A stretch of DNA of 64,000 nt from Flavihumibacter rivuli (GCF_018595685.2 NZ_CP092334.1:1268001-1332000); one strand, 5' to 3'; positions 41,518 through 50,824 are shown, counted from the first letter of the stretch. A program made the numbers and translations. Notes: generated by a model from the letters alone, not told the origin.

Positions 41518-42519
41518 TTGTACCGACTGATTTTTATCCTTTTTACAGTTTTTTTTGCTACTACCGTCCATGCACAGACGAAAAGATTCCAGTTTTCTGC
41601 CCAGAAGATGGGATCACCTTTCGGCATCATCCTTTACGCCCCGGACAGTTCATCAGCCGCGCAGATGGCACATGACTGTTACCGGCTGGTTGATTCCCTC
41701 GTATTGATCTTCAGTGATTATATCGACAGCAGCGAACTCAATCGATTATGTGCGCAATCGGGAAGCGGAACGGCTTTTAAGGCATCTCCGGCATTATTCG
41801 CTATCCTGCTGCGATCCAAACAGGCATACGAATTAAGCGGTGGGAACTTCGATATTACACTGGGTCCGCTTACCCATCTCTGGCGAAAGGCCCGTAAATC
41901 AAAGGAGTGGCCCCACCCGGATTCAGTTGCATCCAGACTGGCCCTTACCGGGTCTCAGTTTATGATCCTTGATGCTAAGACCAGGGAAGTTAACCTCCTG
42001 AAGCAAGGGATGCAACTCGACCTGGGCGGCATTGCCCAGGGTTATATCGCGCAACAGGTGTTAGACCTTTGCAGGCAGCAGGGCTTTCATGATGTGTTGA
42101 TTGATGTTAGTGGCGATATCGCAGTATCAGGTAAACCGCCTGGAAAGGAAGGATGGAATATTGCCATCAACATGCCGGGCAGTAAACAGGACCTGCAGCC
42201 AAAACATTTGTTGCTGACCGACAGGTCAGTTACTACATCAGGGGATGTTTACCAATACTTCCTCTATGATGGAAAGAAATATTCCCATATTATCGATCCA
42301 CGAACCGGTTATGGCATCACCCGGCAGGTGAACGTTACAATTTTGGCAAACGATTGCACAAATGCGGATTGGCTGACAAAAGCTTGTTCCCTCTTACCCT
42401 TCCGCAAAGCAAGGCAACTCGCAAACTCCCTTGGGGCGGAACTCTTGGTCACTGAACTCAAAAATGGTAAGCTTAGGGCCAGGTATACAAAAGGATTATC
42501 CAATTATTGGTCAAAATAA
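41518..42519 (+). CDS. FAD:protein FMN transferase (ApbE family)
   Basis: This 333-residue exported enzyme has a TTG start followed by a signal peptide (LIFILFTVFFATTVHAQ). ApbE motifs include GGNFDITLGPL, LDLGGIAQGYIAQQ, DVSGDIAVSG and the Mg-site segment SVTTSGDVYQYF..YSHIIDPRTGYG. It transfers FMN from FAD to a Thr/Ser of target flavoproteins (Nqr/Rnf type) on the outer face of the inner membrane. No nqr or rnf genes are in view, so the target is unknown. No ATG precedes the signal peptide, so TTG is the likely start. Confidence 0.85.
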   Translation: MYRLIFILFTVFFATTVHAQTKRFQFSAQKMGSPFGIILYAPDSSSAAQMAHDCYRLVDSLVLIFSDYIDSSELNRLCAQSGSGTAFKASPALFAILLRSKQAYELSGGNFDITLGPLTHLWRKARKSKEWPHPDSVASRLALTGSQFMILDAKTREVNLLKQGMQLDLGGIAQGYIAQQVLDLCRQQGFHDVLIDVSGDIAVSGKPPGKEGWNIAINMPGSKQDLQPKHLLLTDRSVTTSGDVYQYFLYDGKKYSHIIDPRTGYGITRQVNVTILANDCTNADWLTKACSLLPFRKARQLANSLGAELLVTELKNGKLRARYTKGLSNYWSK

Positions 42520-42573
42520 TCCTCCCGACGCGCTGTCTTGATTTCCCATTTAAATTAGGGGAAATTATCCCAG

Positions 42574-43536
42574 GTGAAAGGCAAGCTTCATTACCTATTG
42601 TTAGCAGGATCAACGATCACACTCTATACCCAGGCACAATCTGTGGCATTTCAACCTTATCGCCAGGACATACCCGGCTCTTCCCTATCTTTCAATATGG
42701 TCCCCATTCCTGGTGGCCAGTTCAGGATGGGTAGCCCTGCGAATGAAACCGGGCGCCAGGCAGATGAGGGGCCACAGCGCACCATCCAGGTTTCACCTTT
42801 CTGGATGGCCACCCACGAAACCAGCCGCGATGCCTTCGACCTGTTCTATACCGATGCATCCATCAGCCAGAATAATGATGCAGATGCAGTGACCCGACCC
42901 AGTCCCCAGTATATAGACTTCAGCCTGGGCATGGGCAAGGAAGGCGGCTTCCCGGTGAACAGTATGTCGCAATATGCCGCCCTCATGTATTGCTATTGGC
43001 TTTACCAGAAGACCGGCATTTTTTACCGGCTGCCCACAGAGGCAGAATGGGAATATGCGTGCAGGGCAGGCAGTACCACCGCTTACTATTTTGGTGATGA
43101 TCCCAAAGCCCTTGGCGAACATGCCTGGTATGCGGGTAACAGTGGCAACAAATTCCACCGATCGGGCTCCCTGAAACCGAATCCCTGGGGCCTATATGAT
43201 ATGCTGGGCAATGTGGCAGAGTGGACCCTCGATCATTATCAATCAAACAGGCTGGAACAACTTAAAGAGAAAGAGAAGGACCCGCTAACAGCGTTTAATC
43301 CTTCCCGTTATCCCAAGTCGCTGAAGGGAGGAGGATATAATGACCCTGCCGAAAAACTGCGTTCAGCACAAAGGATGAAATCAGACCCTTCATGGAACCG
43401 GCGCGACCCCCAGATCCCCAAGAGCAAATGGTGGCTTACCGAAGCCAGTGCGGTAGGATTCCGGATCGTAAGACCCCTCAACCAACCCTCCAGGGAAGAA
43501 GCGGAAGCCTTTTACCGACAGTACCTGGGCAAGTAA
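42574..43536 (+). CDS. FGE-sulfatase-fold (SUMF1-like) protein without catalytic Cys
   Basis: This 320-residue exported protein starts with GTG and a signal peptide ending at YTQAQ. The FGE fold is recognised by MVPIPGGQFRMGSP, PFWMATHETSRDAF, YRLPTEAEWEYACRAG and NPWGLYDMLGNVAEWTLDHY, ending with VGFRIVRP. The C-terminal segment where true formylglycine enzymes carry two active-site Cys (GGxxxxxxxxxRSAxR) reads GGGYNDPAEKLRSAQR without Cys, and no sulfatase gene is nearby. It is therefore a structural or binding homologue. It probably forms a transcription unit with apbE (54 nt upstream) and the Gfo gene (40 nt downstream). Confidence 0.83.
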   Translation: MKGKLHYLLLAGSTITLYTQAQSVAFQPYRQDIPGSSLSFNMVPIPGGQFRMGSPANETGRQADEGPQRTIQVSPFWMATHETSRDAFDLFYTDASISQNNDADAVTRPSPQYIDFSLGMGKEGGFPVNSMSQYAALMYCYWLYQKTGIFYRLPTEAEWEYACRAGSTTAYYFGDDPKALGEHAWYAGNSGNKFHRSGSLKPNPWGLYDMLGNVAEWTLDHYQSNRLEQLKEKEKDPLTAFNPSRYPKSLKGGGYNDPAEKLRSAQRMKSDPSWNRRDPQIPKSKWWLTEASAVGFRIVRPLNQPSREEAEAFYRQYLGK

Positions 43537-43576
43537 TTCCATTAAATAGCAAGCCATATAAACAACAAGCACTGTT

Positions 43577-44926
43577 ATGAGCAAAACACAACAAACACCT
43601 AATACTTCCTCCAGGAGGGAGTTCGTTAAAAATTCCACCCTGATAGCAGGAGGCTTATTGACTGCCCCACTGCTTTCGAGGGCCAATTTCTTTTCCGGTG
43701 CAGATGCCACAATAAAAGTAGCCCTGGTTGGATGCGGCGGACGGGGAACCGGTGCAGTATTACAGGCGCTGCAAAGCAAGCAGAATGTAAAACTGGTGGC
43801 CATGGCAGATGCCTTTAAGGATAATATCGACAACTGTTATACATCCATTACCTCGCCGGATGCATTCGATTCTGCGGAAGCACTTGCCAGGGTAAAGAAG
43901 GCCATCGATGTTCCGGAAGAACGCAAGTTCGCAGGCTTCGACGGCTACCTGAAAGCCATTCCGCTGGCCGATGTGGTGATCCTTTGCACACCCCCGGGTT
44001 TCCGGCCCATTCATTTTGAAGAAGCCATCAAACAAGGGAAACATGTGTTCATGGAAAAGCCGGTGGCCGTGGACCCGGCAGGTATCCAGAAAGTACTGGC
44101 TACTGCCGCTATCGCCAAACAGAAGAAGTTGAATGTGGTGGTAGGACTGCAACGCCATTACCAGAATTCCTACCGCGAACTGTTCAAGCGGAAAGAATTG
44201 ATCGGCGATATCATCGCTGCACAAGCCTGGTGGAACAACGATGGCGTATGGGTAAGGCCCAGGAAGGCAGGACAAACAGAAATGGAATACCAGATGCGCA
44301 ACTGGTATTACTTTAACTGGCTCTGCGGCGACCATATCACCGAACAACATATCCATAACCTTGATGTCGTAAACTGGTTCAAGGGAACTTATCCTGTCAG
44401 TGCCCAGGGAATGGGCGGAAGGCAGGTACGCAAGGGAAAGGACCATGGGGAGATCTTTGACCACCACTATGTGGAGTTCACCTATGCCGATGGCAGTATC
44501 CTGAACAGCCAGTGCAGGCATATTCCCGGCACCATGAGCAAGGTGGATGAACTACTGGTGGGTACAAAGGGTAAGATATTCTGCGGCACTGGAAAGATCA
44601 CCGACAGCAAGGGTAACGCCTTGTTCCAGTTCGATTACAAGACAGAAAACAACCCCTACCAGACCGAGCATGATGAGTTGTTTGCGGCCATTGCAAAAAG
44701 CCAGTTCCGGTTCAGTGATGCTGAGAATGGTGCGAAGAGTACCATGACCTCTATCCTGGGTAGGATGGCTACCTATAGCGGCCAGGTGATCGAATGGGAG
44801 AAGGCCATCAATTCAGGTATTGATATCATGCCAAAGTCCTTTGCCTGGGATGCCCCACCACCTGTACTGCCCAATACTGAAGGTTTCTATCCGGTTGCAG
44901 TGCCCGGCATCACCAAATATTTCTAG
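43577..44926 (+). CDS. Gfo/Idh/MocA family oxidoreductase, Tat-type leader
   Basis: This 449-residue protein has a twin-arginine-like leader (SSRREFVKNSTLIAGGLLTAP). The Rossmann motif is KVALVGCGGRGTGAV and the family EKP motif is in HVFMEKPVAVDPAG. The second domain has DHITEQHIHNLDVVNW. It should oxidise or reduce a sugar or sugar-like compound with NAD(P) held tightly; the substrate is unknown. Together with the isomerase-like protein and the FGE-like protein it suggests periplasmic carbohydrate processing. A terminator follows 21 nt after the stop. Confidence 0.86.
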   Translation: MSKTQQTPNTSSRREFVKNSTLIAGGLLTAPLLSRANFFSGADATIKVALVGCGGRGTGAVLQALQSKQNVKLVAMADAFKDNIDNCYTSITSPDAFDSAEALARVKKAIDVPEERKFAGFDGYLKAIPLADVVILCTPPGFRPIHFEEAIKQGKHVFMEKPVAVDPAGIQKVLATAAIAKQKKLNVVVGLQRHYQNSYRELFKRKELIGDIIAAQAWWNNDGVWVRPRKAGQTEMEYQMRNWYYFNWLCGDHITEQHIHNLDVVNWFKGTYPVSAQGMGGRQVRKGKDHGEIFDHHYVEFTYADGSILNSQCRHIPGTMSKVDELLVGTKGKIFCGTGKITDSKGNALFQFDYKTENNPYQTEHDELFAAIAKSQFRFSDAENGAKSTMTSILGRMATYSGQVIEWEKAINSGIDIMPKSFAWDAPPPVLPNTEGFYPVAVPGITKYF

Positions 44927-44947
44927 TATTGGCTATAATGGTTTTCT

Positions 44948-44975
44948 AATGCCCCCAATCGGGGGCATTTTTGTT
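44948..44975 (+). terminator. Terminator of the Gfo/Idh/MocA gene
   Basis: AATGCCCCC-AATC-GGGGGCATT is followed by a T-run. Confidence 0.92.
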
Positions 44976-45028
44976 TCTGCCCAATAATATTCAGTATTTT
45001 TAATATACCTGATCCTAAAACAACCCAC

Positions 45029-45583
45029 ATGTCACCAGTAAGTATACTCGTCATTGCAGTCGTCCTGCTGCTCTTCATCATTATCGTTATCTATAACCAG
45101 TTAGTGAAAAAACGCATCCTTGTGAAGGAAGCCTGGAGTGGCATTGGCACCTTCCTGCAGCAAAGGAACGACATGATCCCCAACCTGGTGGAAACAGTGA
45201 AAGGCTATGCCCTGCATGAAAGCAGCACCCTTGCCGATATCGTAAAATGGCGCAATAAAGGTGCCTCAGCATCAAACCCCAGCGAGCAAATGGATGCCGG
45301 TGACCACCTCAATAAATCATTGATGGATTTCTTTGCCCTGGCAGAAGCCTACCCTGACCTGAAAGCCAACAGCAATTTCATGTCGCTGCAAGCCGACCTC
45401 AAGGAAATGGAAACCAGGATCAACCAGAGCAGGCGCTATTATAATGGCACTGTCCGGAGTTACAACCAGGCCATTGCCGTTTTCCCCAGCAATATCCTTG
45501 CGGGGATCTTTGGTTTCACAGCAGAACCTTTCTTTGAGGAAGAAGCTGCTGCTCGTAACCTTCCCGGCGTTTCCTTCAAATAA
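45029..45583 (+). CDS. LemA family protein
   Basis: This 184-residue protein has an N-terminal TM helix (ILVIAVVLLLFIIIVIYN) followed by the LemA helical bundle (LVKEAWSGIGTFLQQRNDMIPNLVETVKGYA, then ETRINQSRRYYNGTVRSYNQAIAVFPSNILAG). The rest is probably periplasmic or extracytoplasmic. LemA proteins are widespread but of unclear function. The gene is followed 27 nt later by a DUF2207 membrane protein gene, a common partnership that suggests a joint membrane complex. Confidence 0.93.
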   Translation: MSPVSILVIAVVLLLFIIIVIYNQLVKKRILVKEAWSGIGTFLQQRNDMIPNLVETVKGYALHESSTLADIVKWRNKGASASNPSEQMDAGDHLNKSLMDFFALAEAYPDLKANSNFMSLQADLKEMETRINQSRRYYNGTVRSYNQAIAVFPSNILAGIFGFTAEPFFEEEAAARNLPGVSFK

Positions 45584-45610
45584 TGGCCGATTAACCTTCA
45601 ATACCGTCCT

Positions 45611-47764
45611 ATGCACCTTTGGCGCCGGTTGTTTTTTATTGTGAAGTTGTGCTGCTGCTACAGCATTAACCAGGCGCAGCAGGAATGGCTTACACCTAAT
45701 GCAGCAAGGTTCATCAGCCAAAAGCAGGTGGACAGTATTTTTTTCGAACAGGCATTACCGTTAGCAAACTCCCATCGGATCAGTGCCACCCAATTCAAGT
45801 CTTCCCTTGCCAACATGGGCGACAGGGTCAACCTGGTCTTACAGGCTACCCTATTGAATCCATTCTACAAACTGGATGCACAATACCGGAACCTTTCCCC
45901 CGGTGGTAAAGCCTGGGAACAAGGCCGGGATGCCTACCTGTTGGCAGTAAAGAATGGCATTGCGAGGGCACTGGAGAATCCCCATGCTTTCTATCCCTTG
46001 TTCTCATTCGACCCAAGCGACAGGATCCTGCACTTCTCCTCCAATATTACCGTCCAGAAGAATGGCGAGTTGTTGGTAACCGAGGACATAACCATCTACA
46101 ACGGGAATGGCGATGAAGGCATAAGGGGTGACCCTGGCAGCTTACCTTCCCAAAACAACGATATCCAACGTGGGATAGTACGCGACTTCCCTACTAAGTA
46201 CCGCGATAAAAAAGGCTTCTGGACAAGGACAGGCTTTAAGCTGAAAGCCCTGTACAAAAATGGTCAACCGGAACACTATATCACAGAGTCATTGGAAAAT
46301 GGTATCCGTATCAAGGCGGGAAGTGAAGAGGTGATACTGGATACAGGTGTTTACCATTACCGCATCGAATACAGCACCAACCGGCAGTTGATCTTCCACC
46401 CTGACAAGGATGAACTGTATTGGAACGTCAATGGCAATGGCTGGGTATTTACGGCCGACAGCATCACGTGCAGGATCAGCTTTCCCGAAGGTGCATCGAT
46501 ATTGGAATGGGCCTGCTATACCGGTCCCCAGGGCGCTACCGAACGCAACTGCACCGGGATAAAGGAAAATGCCCATACCATCCTTTTCAATGGTACGAAC
46601 AGGTTCAATGCGTATGAAGGGTTGACTGTCGCCGCTGCTATTGAAAAAGGGGTATTGCTGGCTCCGACCTCCTCCGACAATACATTCAACTTCCTTGGGT
46701 CCAACTATATCATTCCCTTGCTGGGAGCACTGGGCCTACTTTTACTGGGTTCCTATTTTTTCATCTGGAATAAAAAAGGAAGGGACCCTAAGAAAGGCAC
46801 CATCTACCCGCAATTTGATCCACCTGCAGGGTTTAGCCCGGCAGATTGCGGATATATCCTGGACCAGCAATATGGTTCTCACCTTTTTGCAGCCGCATTG
46901 GTAGACTTTGCCGTACATGGGGAACTGGAAATAGACGTATCCCAAACCGGCAGCCTGTTTGCATCCACCACCTATTCATTCAGGCAATCGGCCCGCAATA
47001 GGGCTGACCAATCGGTTGATGATGGCCGTTATGGTTTCAGGGTGGCGGAATTGTATGGCGAAAAGATAAAGAAAGGAACCTTTAACAGTACGATAAAGCG
47101 ATTGGATGGACAGCTATCCAGGACATTAAGCGAAAAGTTTACACGCGGTAGCAAGCGATCAGCAAAAGCGACCGAAATGTTTGCCCTGAATACCCAATTC
47201 GGTTGTGCGGGATGGATAGTGGTTATACTTTCCCTGGCTGCCACGATATTTTTCCTGGTGACCAATTTCTCAAAAACATTATTGATCATCGCAGGTTCGA
47301 TCTGGTTGTTCATGTTTATAGTGCACCTCGTCTTTTCCCGCATCATGAGTGCCTATACGGTAAAGGGAAGGGAAACGGCGGATCATATCCTTGGGTTCCG
47401 GATGTACCTCGGCCAGGCGGAACAGCACTACTACCAGCAATTGACGCCACCCGAAAAAACATTGGAATTGTTTGAACGCTACCTGCCTTATGCTATCGCC
47501 CTTAAGGTAGAGAACGAATGGGCCGGACAATTTCAAAGCATTCTCCTAAATGCCATTGACCAAGGGTATCGCCCGGCCTATTACCATACCGTTGGTGGTT
47601 TCTCCCGTGGCTTTAATATGGGTGACCTGAGCAAAGGTGTATCATCCGGGTTATCCAGCACCATCTCCTCTGCCTCTACCCCACCCAGCAGCAGCAGCGG
47701 GGGAAGCAGTGGTGGTGGTAGCAGCGGCGGTGGCGGTGGCGGCGGCGGTGGTGGTGGCTGGTAA
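45611..47764 (+). CDS. DUF2207 membrane protein with glycine-rich tail
   Basis: This 717-residue protein has a signal peptide (WRRLFFIVKLCCCYSINQAQ) and an extracytoplasmic DUF2207 domain (ILHFSSNITVQKNGELLVTEDITIY). A TM helix lies near 370 (YIIPLLGALGLLLLGSYFFIW), followed by a cytoplasmic segment and two further TM helices near 540-580. The C terminus ends in Ser/Gly runs and a terminal Trp, as in many DUF2207 proteins. The family partners LemA; its role is unknown. The repeated GGT/GGC codons of the tail make this a possible site of length variation. Confidence 0.88.
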   Translation: MHLWRRLFFIVKLCCCYSINQAQQEWLTPNAARFISQKQVDSIFFEQALPLANSHRISATQFKSSLANMGDRVNLVLQATLLNPFYKLDAQYRNLSPGGKAWEQGRDAYLLAVKNGIARALENPHAFYPLFSFDPSDRILHFSSNITVQKNGELLVTEDITIYNGNGDEGIRGDPGSLPSQNNDIQRGIVRDFPTKYRDKKGFWTRTGFKLKALYKNGQPEHYITESLENGIRIKAGSEEVILDTGVYHYRIEYSTNRQLIFHPDKDELYWNVNGNGWVFTADSITCRISFPEGASILEWACYTGPQGATERNCTGIKENAHTILFNGTNRFNAYEGLTVAAAIEKGVLLAPTSSDNTFNFLGSNYIIPLLGALGLLLLGSYFFIWNKKGRDPKKGTIYPQFDPPAGFSPADCGYILDQQYGSHLFAAALVDFAVHGELEIDVSQTGSLFASTTYSFRQSARNRADQSVDDGRYGFRVAELYGEKIKKGTFNSTIKRLDGQLSRTLSEKFTRGSKRSAKATEMFALNTQFGCAGWIVVILSLAATIFFLVTNFSKTLLIIAGSIWLFMFIVHLVFSRIMSAYTVKGRETADHILGFRMYLGQAEQHYYQQLTPPEKTLELFERYLPYAIALKVENEWAGQFQSILLNAIDQGYRPAYYHTVGGFSRGFNMGDLSKGVSSGLSSTISSASTPPSSSSGGSSGGGSSGGGGGGGGGGGW

Positions 47765-47928
47765 ATGCCCCACCGGTAAAGCCATAACAAGAGCAGGTAA
47801 ATATTTGATATCCCATCGGTGGCCCCTTCGGAATATCCCGCTAAGGTGTTAAAGGATATGCTTGTCCCACGCAACACCGCTACGGTACGCAAAGGCGCAT
47901 GCGTGCTTTTGAGGGGTTTTATTTACTT

Positions 47929-48239
47929 CATCGGGGTCTCCCGAAGGGGCTACCGTGTACCCACAACTTTTTATACCCCCATCGGGGTCTCCCGAAGGGG
48001 ACCCCGATGTATAAAAGGCGAAATATTAATGCATCCAACAGTTAAGCTAATCTTTCAACTACCCGTTGGTCATAAGACACAACGGGGGCGACGGAGGCTA
48101 TTACATATTATCACCACATAGGACTTCTCTTCGAGAGTCCCCGATTGATCTCCATCCTACATTCATCAGAGTCCCCTGCGGGAGAGCCTGATGAGGTGAA
48201 GATGTGGGTACACGGTAGCTTCCGAGGGGGACCCCGATG
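47929..48239 (+). repeat. 311-bp inverted-repeat element, copy 3 (intact)
   Basis: It starts CATCGGGGTC and ends GACCCCGATG, exactly 311 bp like copy 1. The inner arms GCTACCGTGTACCCAC (47949-47964) and GTGGGTACACGGTAGC (48204-48219) match perfectly. An interior palindrome at 47968-48016 has a TTTTATAC..GTATAAAA base and a CATCGGGGTC/GACCCCGATG stem. The conserved core runs 48008-48093, and a second hairpin lies at about 48165-48193. Confidence 0.8.
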
Positions 48240-48372
48240 TACAAAAGGCGAAATAATTATGCAACCAACAGATAAGCTCATCGTTCAACTACCCGTTGGT
48301 CATAAGACACAACGGGGGCGACGCGGGGTGGTAAGTCTTTCAACCTCATACTGGTATTCTACGAGAGTCCCC
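48240..48372 (+). repeat. Inverted-repeat element, copy 4 (truncated)
   Basis: It continues directly from the right end of copy 3: GACCCCGATG is shared, then TACAAAAGGCGAAATAATTATG matches the conserved core. It lacks both terminal arms. It probably arose by recombination or nested insertion at the shared palindrome. Confidence 0.65.
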
Positions 48373-48387
48373 GCAGAGGTTTAAGTT

Positions 48388-48525
48388 GTCCACTCCTTCC
48401 ACTGGTTAGCCTAAAGATCACATCCCCCCGCCGAAGCTCTAGCACAGGTGGGTCTCCACACCGTGCCCTCTTATCGCAATGGAAGGGGTGTCCACTCCTT
48501 CCACTGATTAGCGTAAAGATCACAT
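48388..48525. repeat. Pair of 36-bp direct repeats
   Basis: The segments 48388-48423 and 48490-48525 differ at two positions. Both begin GTCCACTCCTTCCACTG and end AAAGATCACAT. A related AAAGTCACAT end closes the repeat units at 22.4 and 22.7 kb. Confidence 0.7.
48427..48452. repeat. REP-like palindrome, copy 5
   Basis: CCCGCC-GAAGCTCTAGCACA-GGTGGG keeps the stem through one G-U pair. Confidence 0.7.
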
Positions 48526-48584
48526 TTTCACATGTCCACATGTCCACATTTCCACATCCCCACATCCCCACATCCCTCATTCCC
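48521..48584. repeat. 8-bp tandem repeat (CACATNNN x8)
   Basis: The units read CACATTTT, CACATGTC twice, CACATTTC, CACATCCC three times, then the diverged TCATTCCC. It is the reverse complement of the family at 36234-36265. Confidence 0.82.
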
Positions 48585-48597
48585 CCTTTCTATCCCC

Positions 48598-48605
48598 TAT
48601 TTTTG
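48598..48605 (+). promoter_or_regulatory. -7 box TATTTTTG four bases before the GH20 start codon
   Basis: It is an exact TAnnTTTG match, CCCC separating it from ATG 48610. It has the same geometry as the Smr gene promoter, suggesting a leaderless or near-leaderless mRNA. Confidence 0.45.
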
Positions 48606-48609
48606 CCCC

Positions 48610-50250
48610 ATGAAACGTATTTGCATCATCCTCTCATTTTTCTTGTTGACAAGTGGATCAACCTTTTCACAGGAACAATTTTCCATCATCCCCAAGCCGG
48701 TATCACTTAAACCAGTGAAGGGAAAGCCCGTCACTATCAGTGCTGCCTCAACTGTTTACTACGAACCCAGCTGGAAGGACCAGGCCAACTATTTCAGGGA
48801 CCAGGTCAAATTCCAGACCGGACTGGAACTCGCTCTTATTCCCTTAAATGGAGATCAGTCCAAGGCCCCTAAACACGCCATCCTGCTGCGGAAAGACAGC
48901 AGTAAGATCAACAGGCCGGAAATGTACATCCTTGATGCCGGCCATCAACAAGTGGAACTAACGGCAAGGGATATCCGCGGAATCATCAATGGTATGCAGA
49001 GTTTTTTCCAGCTGCTGCCCATAGGCCCGCAAAAGGAGCTCCGCGTTCCCGCTGTTGTCATTGAAGACTATCCACGATTCGCCTACAGGGGCATGCACCT
49101 GGATGTAGTAAGGCATATCTTCCCGCTTGACTATGTAAAAAAATACATCGACTACCTTACCTTCCATAAGTTCAATACTTTCCACTGGCACCTCACGGAC
49201 GACCAGGGCTGGCGCATGGAAGTGCTGAGCTATCCCAGGCTCAACAGTATCGGCTCCTGGCGCGATTCTACCCTGATCGGGCATTTCAAGGATAGCCCTG
49301 CCCGTTATGATGGCAAACGCTATGGCGGTTATTATACCCGTGCCGAGATCAAGGATGTTTTGGCCTATGCAGCCGTAAGGGGCATCAATGTTATCCCGGA
49401 GATCGATATCCCCGGCCACAGCAGGGCTACCATTGCCGCCTATCCTGAACTCAGCACAAAACCGGATACCACCTGGAATGTTGCTACAACATGGGGCATG
49501 TATAACCGGCAAAACAATGTATTGGCACCTAAAGAACAAACCTTCACCTTTCTCAAGGCCATCTTTACAGAACTTGCGGAACTCTTCCCTTCAACCTATA
49601 TCCATATTGGAGGGGATGAATGCAGCAAGCTCTGGTGGAAGGCCGATACTGCCACGCAGCGTTTCATGAAGGAAAAAGGCCTGGCCAATGAAGTAGCCCT
49701 GCAAACCTATTTCATTGAACAGGTGGCCGGCTACCTCAAACAGCTCAACAGAAGGGCTGTTGGTTGGCATGAAATCGCAGAAGGAGACCTGGACACCTCT
49801 ACCCTCATCATGAACTGGGGAGACGAAAAGCAGGCTGTAATGGCTGCCAGGAAAGGTTTCGACATCATCATGACACCGGGCAAGCCTTACTATTTCGACC
49901 ACTACCAGTCAAAGGACCCCAAGGATAGCCTTGCCATTCATGGTTACAATCCGCTGGAAGCTGTTTACCAGTATGACCCTATACCTGCCACACTGAAAAA
50001 AGAAAAGCTCGCACACAAGGTGATCGGTGGGCAAGCCAATGTCTGGACGGAATATATGGAGAACCAATACAAGGTTGACTATATGGTCTTTCCCCGCATG
50101 AGCGCCGTTAGTGAAAGTCTTTGGACGTCGTTGGAACAAAAGAATTACAAGGACTTCCTGCAAAGACTTGAAAAATCCATCATCCCAAAATACCAGTCCT
50201 GGAACAGTTCATGGTTCAGGAATTACAAACAATGGGGAATGGATAAATAA
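48610..50250 (+). CDS. Beta-N-acetylhexosaminidase, GH20
   Basis: This 546-residue exported glycosidase has a signal peptide (ICIILSFFLLTSGSTFS) and an N-terminal GH20b domain (about 25-150). The catalytic TIM barrel has FAYRGMHLDVVRHIFPLDYVKKYID, WHLTDDQGWRMEV and the catalytic pair Asp336-Glu337 in HIGGDECSKLWW. It releases terminal GlcNAc/GalNAc by the substrate-assisted mechanism. Chitin- or peptidoglycan-derived oligosaccharides are likely substrates for this type of bacterium. ATG 48610 is right at the signal peptide; upstream residues are repeat-encoded and excluded. Confidence 0.92.
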   Translation: MKRICIILSFFLLTSGSTFSQEQFSIIPKPVSLKPVKGKPVTISAASTVYYEPSWKDQANYFRDQVKFQTGLELALIPLNGDQSKAPKHAILLRKDSSKINRPEMYILDAGHQQVELTARDIRGIINGMQSFFQLLPIGPQKELRVPAVVIEDYPRFAYRGMHLDVVRHIFPLDYVKKYIDYLTFHKFNTFHWHLTDDQGWRMEVLSYPRLNSIGSWRDSTLIGHFKDSPARYDGKRYGGYYTRAEIKDVLAYAAVRGINVIPEIDIPGHSRATIAAYPELSTKPDTTWNVATTWGMYNRQNNVLAPKEQTFTFLKAIFTELAELFPSTYIHIGGDECSKLWWKADTATQRFMKEKGLANEVALQTYFIEQVAGYLKQLNRRAVGWHEIAEGDLDTSTLIMNWGDEKQAVMAARKGFDIIMTPGKPYYFDHYQSKDPKDSLAIHGYNPLEAVYQYDPIPATLKKEKLAHKVIGGQANVWTEYMENQYKVDYMVFPRMSAVSESLWTSLEQKNYKDFLQRLEKSIIPKYQSWNSSWFRNYKQWGMDK

Positions 50251-50263
50251 CCAGTTACCATCA

Positions 50264-50764
50264 ATGAACAGTTTAACTATCAGGAAATACCAGCCGGGGG
50301 ATTTTCCCTTATTGGAAAAATGGTTCACCGACGAAGAACTGCTTTTCCAGTTTGCAGGCCCGGATTGGCATTTGCCCATAACAAAAGAACAGATCAGAAG
50401 GCACCAGGAAAAATTCCCCTTTAAACAATTGTATATCGGGGAAGATGAAAACAAAGTGCCCGTTGCCCTCGGGGAATTGATCTGGAATGAACCCAACTCC
50501 CCGCGTATCGGCCGGTTGCTAGTAGGCGATCCTGCCAAAAGGGGAAAAGGCATCGGGGAACAATTGATCAGGGAACTCATCAGGGAATTAATGAATATTG
50601 CGCCTTCCCCGGTCATTTTCCTTTATGTGCTGGAAAACAATGTCTCGGCCATCGGCCTTTACCAAAAACTAGGCTTTAAACCCTCAGAAGAAGAAGGTCC
50701 GGTCATGGTGTTCCGGGGCAAACCAATGAAGACATTGAAAATGACATACACTGTTTCTACATAA
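50264..50764 (+). CDS. GNAT family N-acetyltransferase
   Basis: This 166-residue protein is a single GNAT domain: LTIRKYQPGDFPLLEKWF opens the fold, and the acetyl-CoA P-loop reads LLVGDPAKRGKGIGEQLI. The C-terminal part has LYVLENNVSAIGLYQKLGF. It transfers an acetyl group to an unknown amine, perhaps a protein N terminus (RimJ/RimI type) or a small molecule. The gene starts 13 nt after the GH20 stop, so cotranscription is likely. The ATG at 50264 matches the domain start. Confidence 0.87.
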   Translation: MNSLTIRKYQPGDFPLLEKWFTDEELLFQFAGPDWHLPITKEQIRRHQEKFPFKQLYIGEDENKVPVALGELIWNEPNSPRIGRLLVGDPAKRGKGIGEQLIRELIRELMNIAPSPVIFLYVLENNVSAIGLYQKLGFKPSEEEGPVMVFRGKPMKTLKMTYTVST

Positions 50765-50776
50765 GCAGATAAACAA

Positions 50777-50805
50777 TGATGCCTGGCGAATGAAACCAGG
50801 CATCA
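50777..50805. terminator. Bidirectional terminator-like hairpin
   Basis: TGATGCCTGG and CCAGGCATCA flank a 9-nt loop between two convergent genes. T-runs are weak on both sides. Confidence 0.5.
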
Positions 50806-50824
50806 CTATTTCAAACATTTATAG

